Assembly: GCF_008831285.2 (NCBI RefSeq)
Contig: NC_045151.1
Location: 8,782,571-8,846,570 of the forward strand
Direction of reading: 5' to 3'
DNA from: Nymphaea colorata
Lineage: Eukaryota; Streptophyta; Magnoliopsida; Nymphaeales; Nymphaeaceae
Length of the DNA: 64,000 nt
This document shows, piece by piece, positions 45,886-56,499 of the stretch (position 1 is its first letter; the number at the start of each line of letters is the position of its first letter). The notes beneath the pieces are model-generated. The model worked only from the letters and a program-made list of their open reading frames with translations. It was not told the DNA's origin and searched no databases. The position numbers and the translations under genes were made by a program.

Positions 45886-47103
45886 ATATATATATACCTA
45901 TTAATGCAGATGTCACTCTTTCTTACTCAAGTAGTATGTCATACCTAACACAAGACTCAGGTATTGATTGCTTATGGAGATGCAGAAGTTGGAGACCATA
46001 TATACGATTGTTGCAAATAGTGGCTCTACATCACCATTTATCCTTTATCATTTGAAAACGTCATTTCACATGATGGTGTTGAATTAGTATCTCAAGGTAG
46101 TAGATCATGTCTTTCATTTTTCATGCGCATAATTTTGCTAATACAATTTCTTTTTTTTCAGTAGTGACTAATAACTCAAATACAATGACTTGCCACTCAA
46201 AAGTACATATATCAAGGGGTGGTAAAGCAAGAAAATCAACAAGTAGGTGAGGTAGATCTTATGGCACCCAGCTCTGCAGTCCTACACTATCTGTATAAAA
46301 TGTGGACATGGTTTTCGAATTAAGGCTTTGTGATTGAGAAAAGACGACACTAAATGTGAAAAGTTTTGGGAGCAAAACTGTATATATGATTTATTTTGGA
46401 AGATTTTATTGTAAATTTGATTATTTGGGTTGGATTAATAGAACACATATTCTTTTGCAAGTTTGCATTGTAAATGTGATTTTTGGATGGGATTATGATA
46501 CATTGTATTATATTTTTTGGAAAGTGTTTGCATTATAAATGTGACATTTTTTTGAAACATCGTATTGGTTTTTTGTTGAGAAATTTTAGTTAGCATTACA
46601 TCATCCAGGAATGTATAATATCTCCTAGCAATCATATATTGAGTAACTGTATATTTGAATTACATGTAAAAAGATATGCTCACGAAAATTAAACTGTGCC
46701 AATATAAAGCAAGAATTGAAATCTAGCTATGGGCCAAGATCATATAAATTCTTTTGCATATGCAATTCAAAGCAAACTTTTTAAATTGTACTTCTTGTTG
46801 CTGCACATAGTGGCAGCAAATGAACACCAACTATGAATTTATTAGTAAATTCTTTTTTATCATCTAATAACTTCTGATTTCACATTGTTAGGAATAGGGC
46901 TCTTAACTTTTTCATTATGGTAGTATGTTTAATATCTAGTAAGGTGATATGTCAATATATAGGGCAGCATAATCAACTGCTAATAAAATTCTTGTTTCTT
47001 TCTTGTCGATCTTCACATTCAATATACACTATGTGTTGCAAGATGGCAATGCGAATAGCCCACAAACTGCAGTTAAAATTTGCCCTTTTTTCTTTTTATC
47101 CCT
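45886..47103. other. No gene seen
   Basis: AT-rich, with an ATATATA run at 45880-45896 and a loosely repeated GTAAATTTGAT/GTAAATGTGAT motif around 46410-46545. No coding or RNA gene recognised. Confidence 0.45.
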
Positions 47104-47474
47104 TTAGGGCATGTTTAAATTGTTGGAACTCCATTGCAGCAGTGGAACTTTAATTCAAATTTTCACAAAAGTTCCAACTCCAATCAAACATGAAGCAATA
47201 GTCCTAAGATGTTTACCATACATATGGAACTTTAATACCAGCATTTAAGTTCCACCTAACTAGGTGGAACTCAAATGGCAAATAATTTTTTTTGCATGTT
47301 ACATTTTCACCTATTAGGACTGTTCTTCCCATCTTCGTTTTGCAGCTTCTCCGTTTTCACAACAGGTTGTCATTGCAGCAGGTGGAAGTCACTGCAGCAG
47401 CTACTTGGTAATCAATTCTCTGTCTCCTCCCTTCCTCTGTCTCTTTTCTTCTACTTCGTCTTCCCCTTGATGTC

Positions 47475-48265
47475 ATGGCCAGTTTAGCACCTGGCATCCT
47501 CTTGAAACTTCTGAATGCCATGAACATGGGCACGAAGGCCATAGGTGAGCATAGATTAGCTCTTTTGTAGGTCACTGTCATTGTTACCACTGATCTCGAT
47601 GAGAACAACCCGTGGCCCAAGCATGGATTCTACATAGAGGTCTCTGATTTCTCCCACTCCATATACATAACTTCCTCTTGACCAAGACGACCTCGTCCTT
47701 AGCAACAAAAATTAGCTGGGGCAGTTCATCCATATCGACATATTGGAGCCTGGACTGCCTATTCCTCTTCTCAAAGGTGCAAAAACCATTCCTGGGAGGC
47801 ACTCTCTGCTCAAAACACATGAACTGATAAAGGGTCTTAGAGAAAAGGGGGAGAGATTGGTTGAAGCCAGGTGCAAGGAGCTTGGCAGTGGGGATCCACC
47901 AACGAGGCTCATGGAGTCAAGATGGTGAATCGACGGGCTGCAGTAGCGTTAGATCCTCCGAAGCTTGAACTTGCCATGTCTATTAAGGGTAGTAGTCATC
48001 CAGCTTTGCCTTTGACCAGAATGAAGATGGATAACTCAGGGATAACAACAAACCGGGTATCTGTTTGCGGCTCTCTATTCAACAACATTGGGGATTTGAA
48101 GCAAGAGAGCCCAATTTTGGTTCACAAAAGTTGCATGGCCCTCCATTCCTCTGCTACCAAAGTTCACAGAAGTAGGAGCATCACAGAAAGGCAGCCAAGA
48201 GTACCTAAATGTCTCCTCAATTGTGTAGGTAGATTATGCTCTCAAATGTTCCAATGGATTTTGTA
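47475..48265 (+). pseudogene. DUF936-family gene fragment
   Basis: Starts ATG at 47475 with ASLAPGILLKLLNAMN and continues into [12 protein letters not shown], followed after frameshifts by [23 protein letters not shown] and a basic tail up to 48265. This is the N-terminal part of the plant DUF936 family (usual opening MASLAPGILLKLL). It has an in-frame TAG where the family has Gln (near 47564), frameshifts near 47680 and 47830, and lacks most of the family's length. No introns are evident in the matched part. It lies inside the transposon at 47107-53264. Confidence 0.75.
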
Positions 48266-48456
48266 AGCTTTGAAACCGGTACAATTTTTGTTCCATCCAC
48301 ATACAAACATGGAAGCCAAATACCTGGAACAAAAGTTATAGGTAATCAAAAACCATGTGGTATATGGAAGGTGGAACTTTTGTTCCATCACATTGGTAGT
48401 CGGTACTAAATATCTATCATTTTAATGTCTGGGTATTTAATAACAAACATTCAAAT

Positions 48457-48855
48457 TGTTCCCCTGTGTCTGAGTATGTTTTGTCTTCTTTCCCTTTTGC
48501 TTATAATATCTTTGGTTTATGCTTGTGTTTACTTGTAATAGAGCACCCTGCGACCGACACCAGTGCATGTTGAGGATTCTATGTTTTGGGTGGTCGACAT
48601 TTGAATCCTATGTAGTGGCTTCAGCCGTCCTATGTAAATAAAGTTGAGCTTTCATCCAAATCTCCTTGCTTACATTTCTCTTATGATGACTACAATCTAT
48701 GCTCATTACAAGTGTCTCCCTCCATTTTCTTGCATTCTTTGATTTTTGCATGTACTTGTTGTTTTCAAGTTATCTACACACTTTTTTTCCCCTATGGCTT
48801 GCAAGGAATAGGTGATCGTCATGCCACACGGGTCAAAGAAAGTAAGCATGTGACA
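48457..48855 (+). repeat. Gypsy D 5' LTR
   Basis: 399 bp, TGTTCCCC to CATGTGACA. It shares with the 3' copy TTGTCTTCTTTC, GTTTACTTGTAAT, GTGCATGTTGAGGATT and AAAGTTGAGCTTTC. Confidence 0.9.
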
Positions 48856-49269
48856 ACTGGTATCAGAGCTAGGTTGAACATCTGGCACAAAGGGGCGTGG
48901 GGAGTTAAGTTGGTGTCGAGCTAACAGACGATTGGCTGCTATCTACGATAGCAAGGCAGGAGACAAAACAAGTTCTCTAGCAAAAGGAGCACAGACCCAT
49001 CGGCAAAAGAAGCATGTGATGAGTGGAACCAAGGAAACAATGGAAGCTCAGCTGGCTACGATCGAGATGACCATTTCATCCTTAGTCATTCGATGACTAA
49101 AGCTGCTCGGAGCTTCAAGGACTACAATAATTGGACTGACAAGAATTTGGACCAAACGAACTCTTAGTTGGGAGATGTTTTGACTCATTTGACTACTATA
49201 GAGGATAAGTTGCAAGTCCTTAGGACACAAAATAGGTCCCTGGAAAATCGGCTAGCTAGGATGGGGGAA

Positions 49270-50396
49270 GCCTAAGGCATAGGTGTCGCACCTTGGATGA
49301 AGGTCCTTGAACAAAGATATACAACGGTACTCGAGATGCTAAGGATTTTGATAACTTTTTATTCTTGGGATGAATTCAAGCACAAAATGTGTGAGCATTT
49401 CTTGCTGAAAGACACAGAATACATGGCAAGGTGGCAACTTACGGAATTCAAGCAGACAGGTGCACTTCATGACTATATTTAGGCATTCATAGCTAAGATG
49501 TTAGAGACTTCAAAAATGTCTGATGAGGATCTACACTTCAAAGGCAAGATCCTAAGGAGTTGAGTTGTGCCCTTGCAGCTGCCGAACATTTGGTTGACAC
49601 ATCAAAGTGGTCGAAGTTTAAATATAAGTCCTACAACTCAAAGAAAGGTGGAAATGGCAACCACGGTGTAAATAGTAAGAAAACTAGACAGCAAGAAAAG
49701 AGGAACACTAACACAACCATCCAACAGAGCGGTGGCAAAAGTGGACGAGATGGCAATAGTTACAAGCCTCTTCGACCACTTCAAAGATTGAAGTACCGAC
49801 ATTGTAGTGGAAATCATTTTTCTTCAAAATGTCCAAATGTTGGGTGTAACCAGGCAAGCTTCTCAAAACAATATGCTTATTTAGTACCGGCTCAGGAGGT
49901 TGAAGGCCCGCAGTACAGGCTCAAGAGGTTTGAAGGCCCGCAGATGGGAGCACTTCATCTCCTCAATTCTTTGAAGGGGGCAGCAAAGCTGACAACGGCG
50001 ATAATTACTAGACTTATGTATGCATACATCATTGTAAACAGGAAGTTCTTAACCACAATGGTAGACACAGGTACAACCCACAAGTTTGTTTCAGAAGAAG
50101 AGGCGAAGAGATTGTGCCTCACCCTTGGAAATAGAGAGTTACACATAAAGGTGGTGAACTCAAAGGCAATGTTCATACATGGAATGGCCCACGGTGTAGC
50201 TGTGAAGATTGAGAGCTAATTTCTCAGTGGCATCATTGGATGATTTTAGGCATGAGCTCCTTAGTTTAGCGAAGATGGTACCCATGCCGCATCTACGAGT
50301 GATTGGCATTCTAGATGAAAGGTCCCCTAGTATGATTCCAACATTTGCAGCAAGGAAAGATAAGGGTAAGGTTGTGATGTTGTCCGCCATCTAGTT
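49270..50396 (+). pseudogene. Gypsy D Gag and protease
   Basis: Broken Gag (WDEFKHKMCEHFLLKD, then EFKQTGALHDYI with a stop) leads into a 219-codon frame (49560-50219). That frame has a degenerate zinc knuckle (HCSGNHFSSKCP) and the protease motif MVDTGTTHKFVS followed by EEEAKRLCL. A continuation in another frame (50209-50394) carries the protease C-terminal part (GILDERSPSM). Confidence 0.8.
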
Positions 50397-50579
50397 GAAA
50401 AAGAGCCTAAAGCATGGAGACAAAACATACTTGGTGGCAATCAATGAAGTGTCTGATGATTTCCATGCTTTGGTCCTAGAGGTGCTTGCGCATGTCTGGA
50501 AGAATTCACATAAATGATGCATGTGGAACTCCTTAGATGACTGCTACCTTAGCATAAAGTGGACAATGCCATCGAATTG

Positions 50580-52760
50580 GTCCCGAACGCAAAAACACTT
50601 GCCATGGTGCCTTATAGGTGGGTCCCATAGAATTGAAGGAGCTTTGACATCAACTAGACGAAATGATTAGAAGAGGGATTATTAGGTTCCCCAATGCTCC
50701 CTATAATGCACCCGTGTTGTTTCAATTGAAACATGATGAACTCAAAGTGACTCTGTATGAACTACCAGGCACTGAACAAAGTGATGGTAAAAAATAAGCA
50801 TCCTTTGCCATTGATCGTGGACCTATTTGATCAGTTGGGTGGAGCTCGACTATTATCTAAGTTGAATTGTAATTGGCAAATTCAGATTGTAGAAGGGGAT
50901 GAACAAAAAACCACCTGCGTCACTCGCTATGGAGTGTATGAGTTCTTAGTTATGCCGTTCGAGTTTATGAATGCTCCTGCCACCCTCTCAATGTTGATGA
51001 ATAAGATTTTCTACCCGTATTTAAACAAGTTTATGATAGTTTATCTCAATGACATTGTGGTATTCAACAACCACTTGGAAGAGCATGTGAGACATCTGTG
51101 GACGGTGTTTCAAGTGTTGAAGCAAAATGATCTCTATATAAAGAGGGAGGAATGCCTCTTCGGCTAAGGGAAAATAAGTTTTCTCGGTCACTTTTCCAGG
51201 CATGGTCAATTGCGGATGGGTACAAAGAAGGTGAAGGCATCTAAGAGTAGAACCCATCAACTAAAGTTCAAAAGTGGCGGTCATTCCTTGGGTTGGTGAA
51301 CTATTATCGGTGGTTTATCGAGGGTTATTCTATGACTTCTACAGCCCTCACTAATTTGGTGATGAAAAGTAGATGTGGGTCTGGACAGAGGCCGCATAAG
51401 ATGCTTTTGATAGGTTGAAGAAGGCCCTTATGCCATTTAAATCCTTGAAGTCCATACTCATGCCTCTAATTTTTTTATCGATGGAGTGTTAATGTAGGAG
51501 GGCACCCTGTTTCCTATGAGAGCTGAAAGCTGAAGGATGTGGAGCAGCACTACTTCGTGCAGCAGCAAGAGATGGCAACTATCGTGCATTGCCTCTACAT
51601 CTGGAGACATGATCTGCTAAAAGCTCAAGTCATTTGTGAAAACGATGTGGCCATGAACTATTTTCAAACCCAAAAGAAGTTGACCCTAAAGTAAGCCTAT
51701 TGGCAAGAATTCTTGGCCGAGTTCAATTTTGTATTGGGGTAAAAGATAGGAAGAACCAATGTCATGATCGTTGTACTAAGTGGTAAGGCAAAACTAGTGG
51801 CCACTCAGGAAGAGGCCTCCGAAGCACAACTAGAGGGTGTTCTTCTCAAGCGTCTTCATGAAGACATGTAGTAGGACTCCACCATAAAGCACCTAGTGGC
51901 CCTGGCTGAGGCAGGGAAGACTCGAAGATTCTAACTATGGGATGGACTCCTCCTTATTAGAGGCAGATGTGCATTCGTGTCGAGATGGGAAATCTTCCGC
52001 GGAAGATATTAAGAGAGTGACATAACACCTTGTGGGCAGCCCATCCTGGCTAGGAGCAGACCCTAGCACTCCTTGAATGTGACTATCATTGGCCACAAAC
52101 ACGGGATGATGTAGAGAATGTGAGGAGGTACTTCATTTGCTAGCAGGACAAGGCGACAAATAAGAAGACTACCAGCCTCTTGGAACCTCTTCTTATTCCT
52201 GAACGTCCATAAAAGAGCCTTTCTATTGACTTCATTGTGAGCCTCCTACAAGTATACAACTTTAGCTTTATCTTATTCTGCAACAACTTACAGAAGAGTG
52301 AGTCTTTAGGACACAATCCATTTGAAATAACCACTCGGCAACAGCAGTAGAAGCCACGTACTTTTGCTGCCTAAAAGAAGGAAATGCCTACCTTTGCCTA
52401 CTAGTTTCTAAGAGACTATTAGGAGCAAACAGAGTTAGGTAAAACATTCTTGCACAAAGCTGCCAAGAGGATGAAGAAGTGGGTCGACAAGCAGCGATGA
52501 CCTGTGGAGTTCAGAATCAAAGACTAGATCCTCATGAAGTTATACTCAAAGCACACAGGAATCTTTCATGAGCTATTTGTGCCTTGATTTGAAAATATGA
52601 AGGACCATTCATGGTAGTCAAGAGGATCAGAAAGCTAGCATACAAACTAGATATGCCGCCAGATTTCAAAGTGAATTCAATGTTCCATGACTGCAACTTG
52701 AAGCCCTTTGATGCTAATGGTGAAGACCCAGAGATGAGCACCCCACAGCAGTAGTCAATC
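50580..52760 (+). pseudogene. Gypsy D reverse transcriptase, RNase H, integrase
   Basis: RT frame 50757-51167 shows MNYQALNKVMVKNKHPLP, LLSKLN and YEFLVMPFEFMNAPATL. The active site is changed to YLNDIVVF where F/YVDDI is expected, so the first catalytic Asp is Asn. RNase H remnants lie at 51400-51720. Integrase remnants include HPG and YHWPQTRDDVENVRRY with Cys near 52140 and IDFIVSL near 52220. The final MFHDCNLKPFDANGED (52675-52730) is the usual gypsy integrase C-terminal end. Stops and frameshifts are frequent. Confidence 0.82.
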
Positions 52761-52861
52761 TTACAAACAACACCAGCAACCAAGCAAGCAGCAAACCGAA
52801 GGAAGTCTCGGCCTACTATGTAGCAGTTAGTACTGAGGACGACATTTTGAAGGAGAGAGCT

Positions 52862-53253
52862 TGTCCCTTTGTGTTTGAGTCTATTTTGTCTTCTTTCATT
52901 TTGATTATAATGTCTTTGGTTTATGCTTATGTTTACTTGTAATGGAGCACCCTCCCACTGGCCCCCGTGCATGTTGAGGATTATGTGTTTTGAATAGCTA
53001 ACGTTTGAATCGTATGTAAGTGGCTTCAACATCCTATGTGAGTAAAGTTGAGCTTTCTTTTAAATCTCTTTGCTTATATTTTCCTTGTGATGGATTCAAT
53101 CTATGATCATTGCAAGTGTCTAACTCCATTTCCTTGCATTTTTTAATTTCCACACGCACTTGTTGTTTCAAGTTATCTGCACACTCTTTTGCCTCCTTTG
53201 ACATATGGCGGATAGGCGACCATCGTGCCGCACGGGAAAGTAAGCCCGTGACA
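52862..53253 (+). repeat. Gypsy D 3' LTR
   Basis: 392 bp, TGTCCCTTT to CCCGTGACA, followed by the target duplication CAAAT. Confidence 0.9.
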
Positions 53254-53267
53254 CAAATGCTACCTTA

Positions 53268-53941
53268 GTTTTTTTTTCAAAATGTGGATTTCAAGAAGGG
53301 GAATGGTAGTATGAATGAAGAATGGAGATGGGCCTTAGTTCTCTCTCTCATCCATCATAATCTCCATTTTAGAGTCTATGAAGATGTAATTTACGAGAAG
53401 GAAGAACTGACACCACGTGAGTTAGAGCTTTGCCATGCTTACTTGGGTAAAAGTTGAAGTGGTTTTCAATTAAAGAGCTTTGTACTACTGAGGATACACT
53501 TGCCTATGTCTCATCCCAAGTGAAGGGTTTTTTGTATAAAAAAGTGTGAAAGAAGAGATTAAATATGACAACCTTTATGGTTCCTCCCAAAAAAGTCTTG
53601 ATCATCTAAAAAAAATATGAATGACTAAAGCACGCAAGAGAGGCTCGACCTAGAATTTTTTTTAAAATTTCATATGTAGATTTTAAAAAAATTTATCTAT
53701 TGTATATAAAAATTTTAAAAAATAATATTTCAGCCCGTATCAAAATTTTGAAACTATAATTTGGCCCCTTTTATGGACAATTTTTGGCTCTACCCCTGCC
53801 TAGAACTGTTCATCTGTGTGTTGACTTTTTGTTTGAGTTGATATGAGATTGTTCATTAATGTTTATGCGGGTCAACATGTGCTTGTTAGTCTTCATGTTA
53901 TGGTTTGATGGGTTCTAATGGACATTTGTGATTGGGAGTGT
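53268..53941. other. No intact gene seen
   Basis: Contains a plus frame fragment with ESMKM-like residues around 53370-53450 that is not recognisable, and CAGGGG-family copy 3 (53637-53798). Confidence 0.4.
53637..53798. mobile_element. CAGGGG-family small transposon, copy 3
   Basis: The right end GGCTCTACCCCTG is well preserved; the left end (GAGGCTCGACCTAG) is degenerate. The interior AAAATTTTAAAAAATAATAT, CAAAATTTTGAAACT and TTTGGCCCC matches copies 1 and 2. Confidence 0.7.
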
Positions 53942-53979
53942 TTACTTCCTGTGCTGTTTTTTTTTTCCATTGCAGTGAT

Positions 53980-55250
53980 ACATATGGAACGACCATACTA
54001 GTCGCTCTTGCTTCTTTTCATCTCTCTGGAAATCTGGTGTAAGAGTCTGGTCATGGGAGAGGAAATGCCTTGAGGAAGAGATGAGGAAGAGAGGAGAGTA
54101 GGAGGGAGATGAAGTGACAGATGGATGAATTGAGGTAAATAACATCTGTTCCTTTACAATTACGGCCATTATACCCCTGTAGCAGAAGTGGAGGCCTAAA
54201 AGTGAGACCAAAAGGTAGGACCCGAAACTCATAATGGCCTTGGTGTATCCAGAATATTGTCTTAGGAATGTCCTTCTCCTTCATACGAATTTGACGGTAC
54301 CCTGCTTGGAGGTCAAGCTTGGAAAATACTTTTGTGCCATGTAGTTCATCAAGAAGGTCATCGATGATGGGAATTGGATATCGATCTTTGATCGTCCAAT
54401 AGTTGAGTTGTCGATAATCCACACACATTCGCCAGCTACCATCCTTCTTTTTAATGAGCAAGATGGGTGATGTGAATGGACTACGACTGTGACGGATAAA
54501 CCCAGCATCAAGGAGGTGTTGCACTTGAACTTCTATTTCCTTTTTCTAGTGGTATGGGATGCGATAAGGGCATATAGCTACTGGGGATGTCCCTGGAACT
54601 AGCGTGATCCCGTGGTCATGAGAACGTAGAGGGGGGAGGTTATTGGGCTCTTCAAATATGTCGGCAAAGGAGTGGAGCAAGAGATGTAGTTGTTTTCGGA
54701 ATTCCATGGGGAGGTCCGGGCCTCCGCAGGTAGTGAAGTCGGTTGAATTCGGCCATGTAAGTGCTGCCAGCTTGCTACTTTCTTATACCTCGAATACCCA
54801 AGCCAGCTACTTTCTTCCACCTCGAATACCCAAGCCACTTGCTCGACATGCTGGATGTTAAATGTTTCAACAAATACCCAAAACCGCCTTGAGCTCTAGA
54901 TCCTGACACTGAGGGTCTGTTCGATGTACCCATTCCACATACAAAAATTCAAAGTGATGAGTTTTTCTGTCCATTTCACTCCAAAATCTATTTAGGTAAA
55001 AAATAGGATCATCATGTCGTGGTTATCATCCCAAGATGGTGCTGAAATGTAGAATCGGCCCGCAGAACCCTCCAACAAGTTTTTCTATTTTTCGAGGTTA
55101 TGACCGATCAACTTAAACTCCAAGACCTCGATTCCACCTATCAGTAGTATGTTTCTCAACTTGCTTTCTTAGTTGAAGCATCATCCTGACAATCATGTTT
55201 CTCCTTCATCAATTTGATGACGACAATACTAGCTCACTAGTAAGAGCGTA
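53980..55250 (-). pseudogene. Gypsy pol fragment joined to an LTR piece
   Basis: On the minus strand broken pre-RT sequence (about 55250-54600) leads into a clear RT block (54524-54240). It has [54 protein letters not shown] and [11 protein letters not shown]. At about 54220 it jumps directly into the last 170 bp of the LTR family seen at 40536 (ending near 54038). RT catalytic motif, RNase H and integrase are missing, so a large internal deletion removed them. Orientation is opposite to the Gag fragment at 40887. Confidence 0.85.
54774..54837. repeat. 32-bp tandem duplication
   Basis: GCTACTTTCTTATACC and GCTACTTTCTTCCACC start two units (54774 and 54806) that both end ATACCCAAGCCA; two substitutions. 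Confidence 0.85.
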
Positions 55251-55409
55251 AAATTAATCAAATTCAAATGAAACAATCATCATTGTCCTATCCTAGCATA
55301 TGTCTTAATCATAATAATTTACATGTTTTGTTGTCCTTTCAAATTGTAATTTAACATGCAACCCAACATTCCCATGAGCATTGAAAAATCCAATAAAATA
55401 TAGCATGGG

Positions 55410-56490
55410 TTAGCGCCCCTCCAAAAACAGTCTTAAACTTTCTCTTATGTAATAAAATCTATAGCATGCGCCCTAAATCATTCAATCTTGAATCTAGCAT
55501 GATTAAACAATAATTATTCATGTACTTAAGGAGAGCATTAGAGAAAATAAGCTAGATTAGGCCTTGATTACTTCTCTTATAGAGTCCCAACTGCTGTAAG
55601 TGTCTTGGCAGCCAACCCAAACACTCGACCAATCACCAAAAGCCAAAGACTATTCGCTATTGTCACCACCAACACCCCCTATTTTGCTGGTATAAGGGGA
55701 AAGACGTATTCCTCCAAGTGCTAAATCCAAAATAGATGTAAAGGGAGTGAGAATGAGCAAGAGAGTGTGAGAGGGAGAGAGAGAGAAAAAAAGCGAATTT
55801 GTCGAGAGAAAGGGATCATTCGGTTGAGAGGGAGAGGGCTCGGCTGAGCAGAGTGATTGAGTTCAAGAGTGAGGGAGTAGATGTATGAGACAAAGTTCAT
55901 GAGAGGGAGTTTGGGCCAGAATGAGGGATTAGGTGAGAGGATAATAGAGGGTTTGGCTGAGGGAGACATGCAAGAGAGAGGGGGGCAATGATAGAGAGAA
56001 ATTGAGAGAGACAAAAGGGCGAGAATGAGTGCGAGGGAAAAAAGTAGACAAGAGGGGGGCATGCGGGAGACTAGGGGGAGTTAGTGAGGCAAGTGAGTGG
56101 GTGAGGGAGAGTATACATAGAGAGAGAGAGAGAGGAAGAGAGAGAGTGTGTGTGTGAGAGATGATGAGGGCAAGTCGCGAGGGAACTGGGGAGGATGAGA
56201 GAGAAAACTGGTAGGAGAGTGCAGCAAGAGAGAAGACCAGAGAATGATGAGAGGAGAGGCAGAGAAAAAGAAGAAGGGGAAGAGGGAGGGCGGCTACCTA
56301 CGTTCCGCAGCCTCTGTCCCTCCACCACCGTCAACCTCTGCCTGTTCTTCTTTTCTACCTTTTGTTCTTCTGTGCCAAACCCAAAACAATAAGCGATAGA
56401 GAGAGGGCCCTCGATGTCGGGCCTCTTCACATGGATGCAATATGGGTCCAGGTCTGGACCCTAATCCAGACCTGGCTTGCTCAGCACACC
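55410..56490 (-). repeat. Dispersed repeat R1, copy 2 (inverted, 5' part)
   Basis: Reverse-complement match to 59530-60540. Shared are TGGATTAGG followed by TCCAGACCTGG, the CT-rich zone, CTTATACCAG/CTCATACCAG, AAGGCCTAATC and CATGCTAGATTCAAGATTG. The plus strand is extremely purine-rich here (GAGAGAG runs, 55735-56290), and frames inside it are low complexity. With copy 3 it forms a large inverted repeat separated by 3 kb. Confidence 0.8.
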
Positions 56491-56499
56491 TCGCATGTT

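Larger units (their letters stand above)
48457..53253 (+). mobile_element. Ty3/gypsy LTR retrotransposon D (old)
   Basis: LTRs 48457-48855 and 52862-53253, PBS TGGTATCAGAGC (48858-48869), polypurine tract before the 3' LTR (AAGGAGAGAGC), and target duplication CAAAT (48452-48456 and 53254-53258). Internal order protease, RT, RNase H, integrase marks it as Ty3/gypsy. LTRs differ far more than those of the copia elements, and the coding region is heavily broken, so this is an old insertion. It sits inside the PIF/Harbinger-like element, almost at its right end. Confidence 0.92.
47107..53264. mobile_element. PIF/Harbinger-like element carrying a DUF936 fragment
   Basis: TTA (47104-47106) then GGGCATGTTTAAATTG on the left; GGTAGCATTTGAATG (inverted) then TTA (53265-53267) on the right. 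Removing the gypsy insertion leaves about 1.36 kb. Both flanks of the DUF936 piece contain clustered GGAAC/GTTCC words (six left at 47120-47275, four right at 48290-48390), as expected for transposase-binding subterminal repeats of one element. No transposase is present, so it is a Pack-type nonautonomous transposon. Alternative: a separate 100-bp palindromic MITE at 47107-47203 plus an unrelated gene fragment. Confidence 0.55.

Noticed and set aside
55721-56430. Minus frames of 113 and 119 residues
   Set aside because: Low-complexity Ser/Leu/Pro strings from the GA/CT-rich part of R1.
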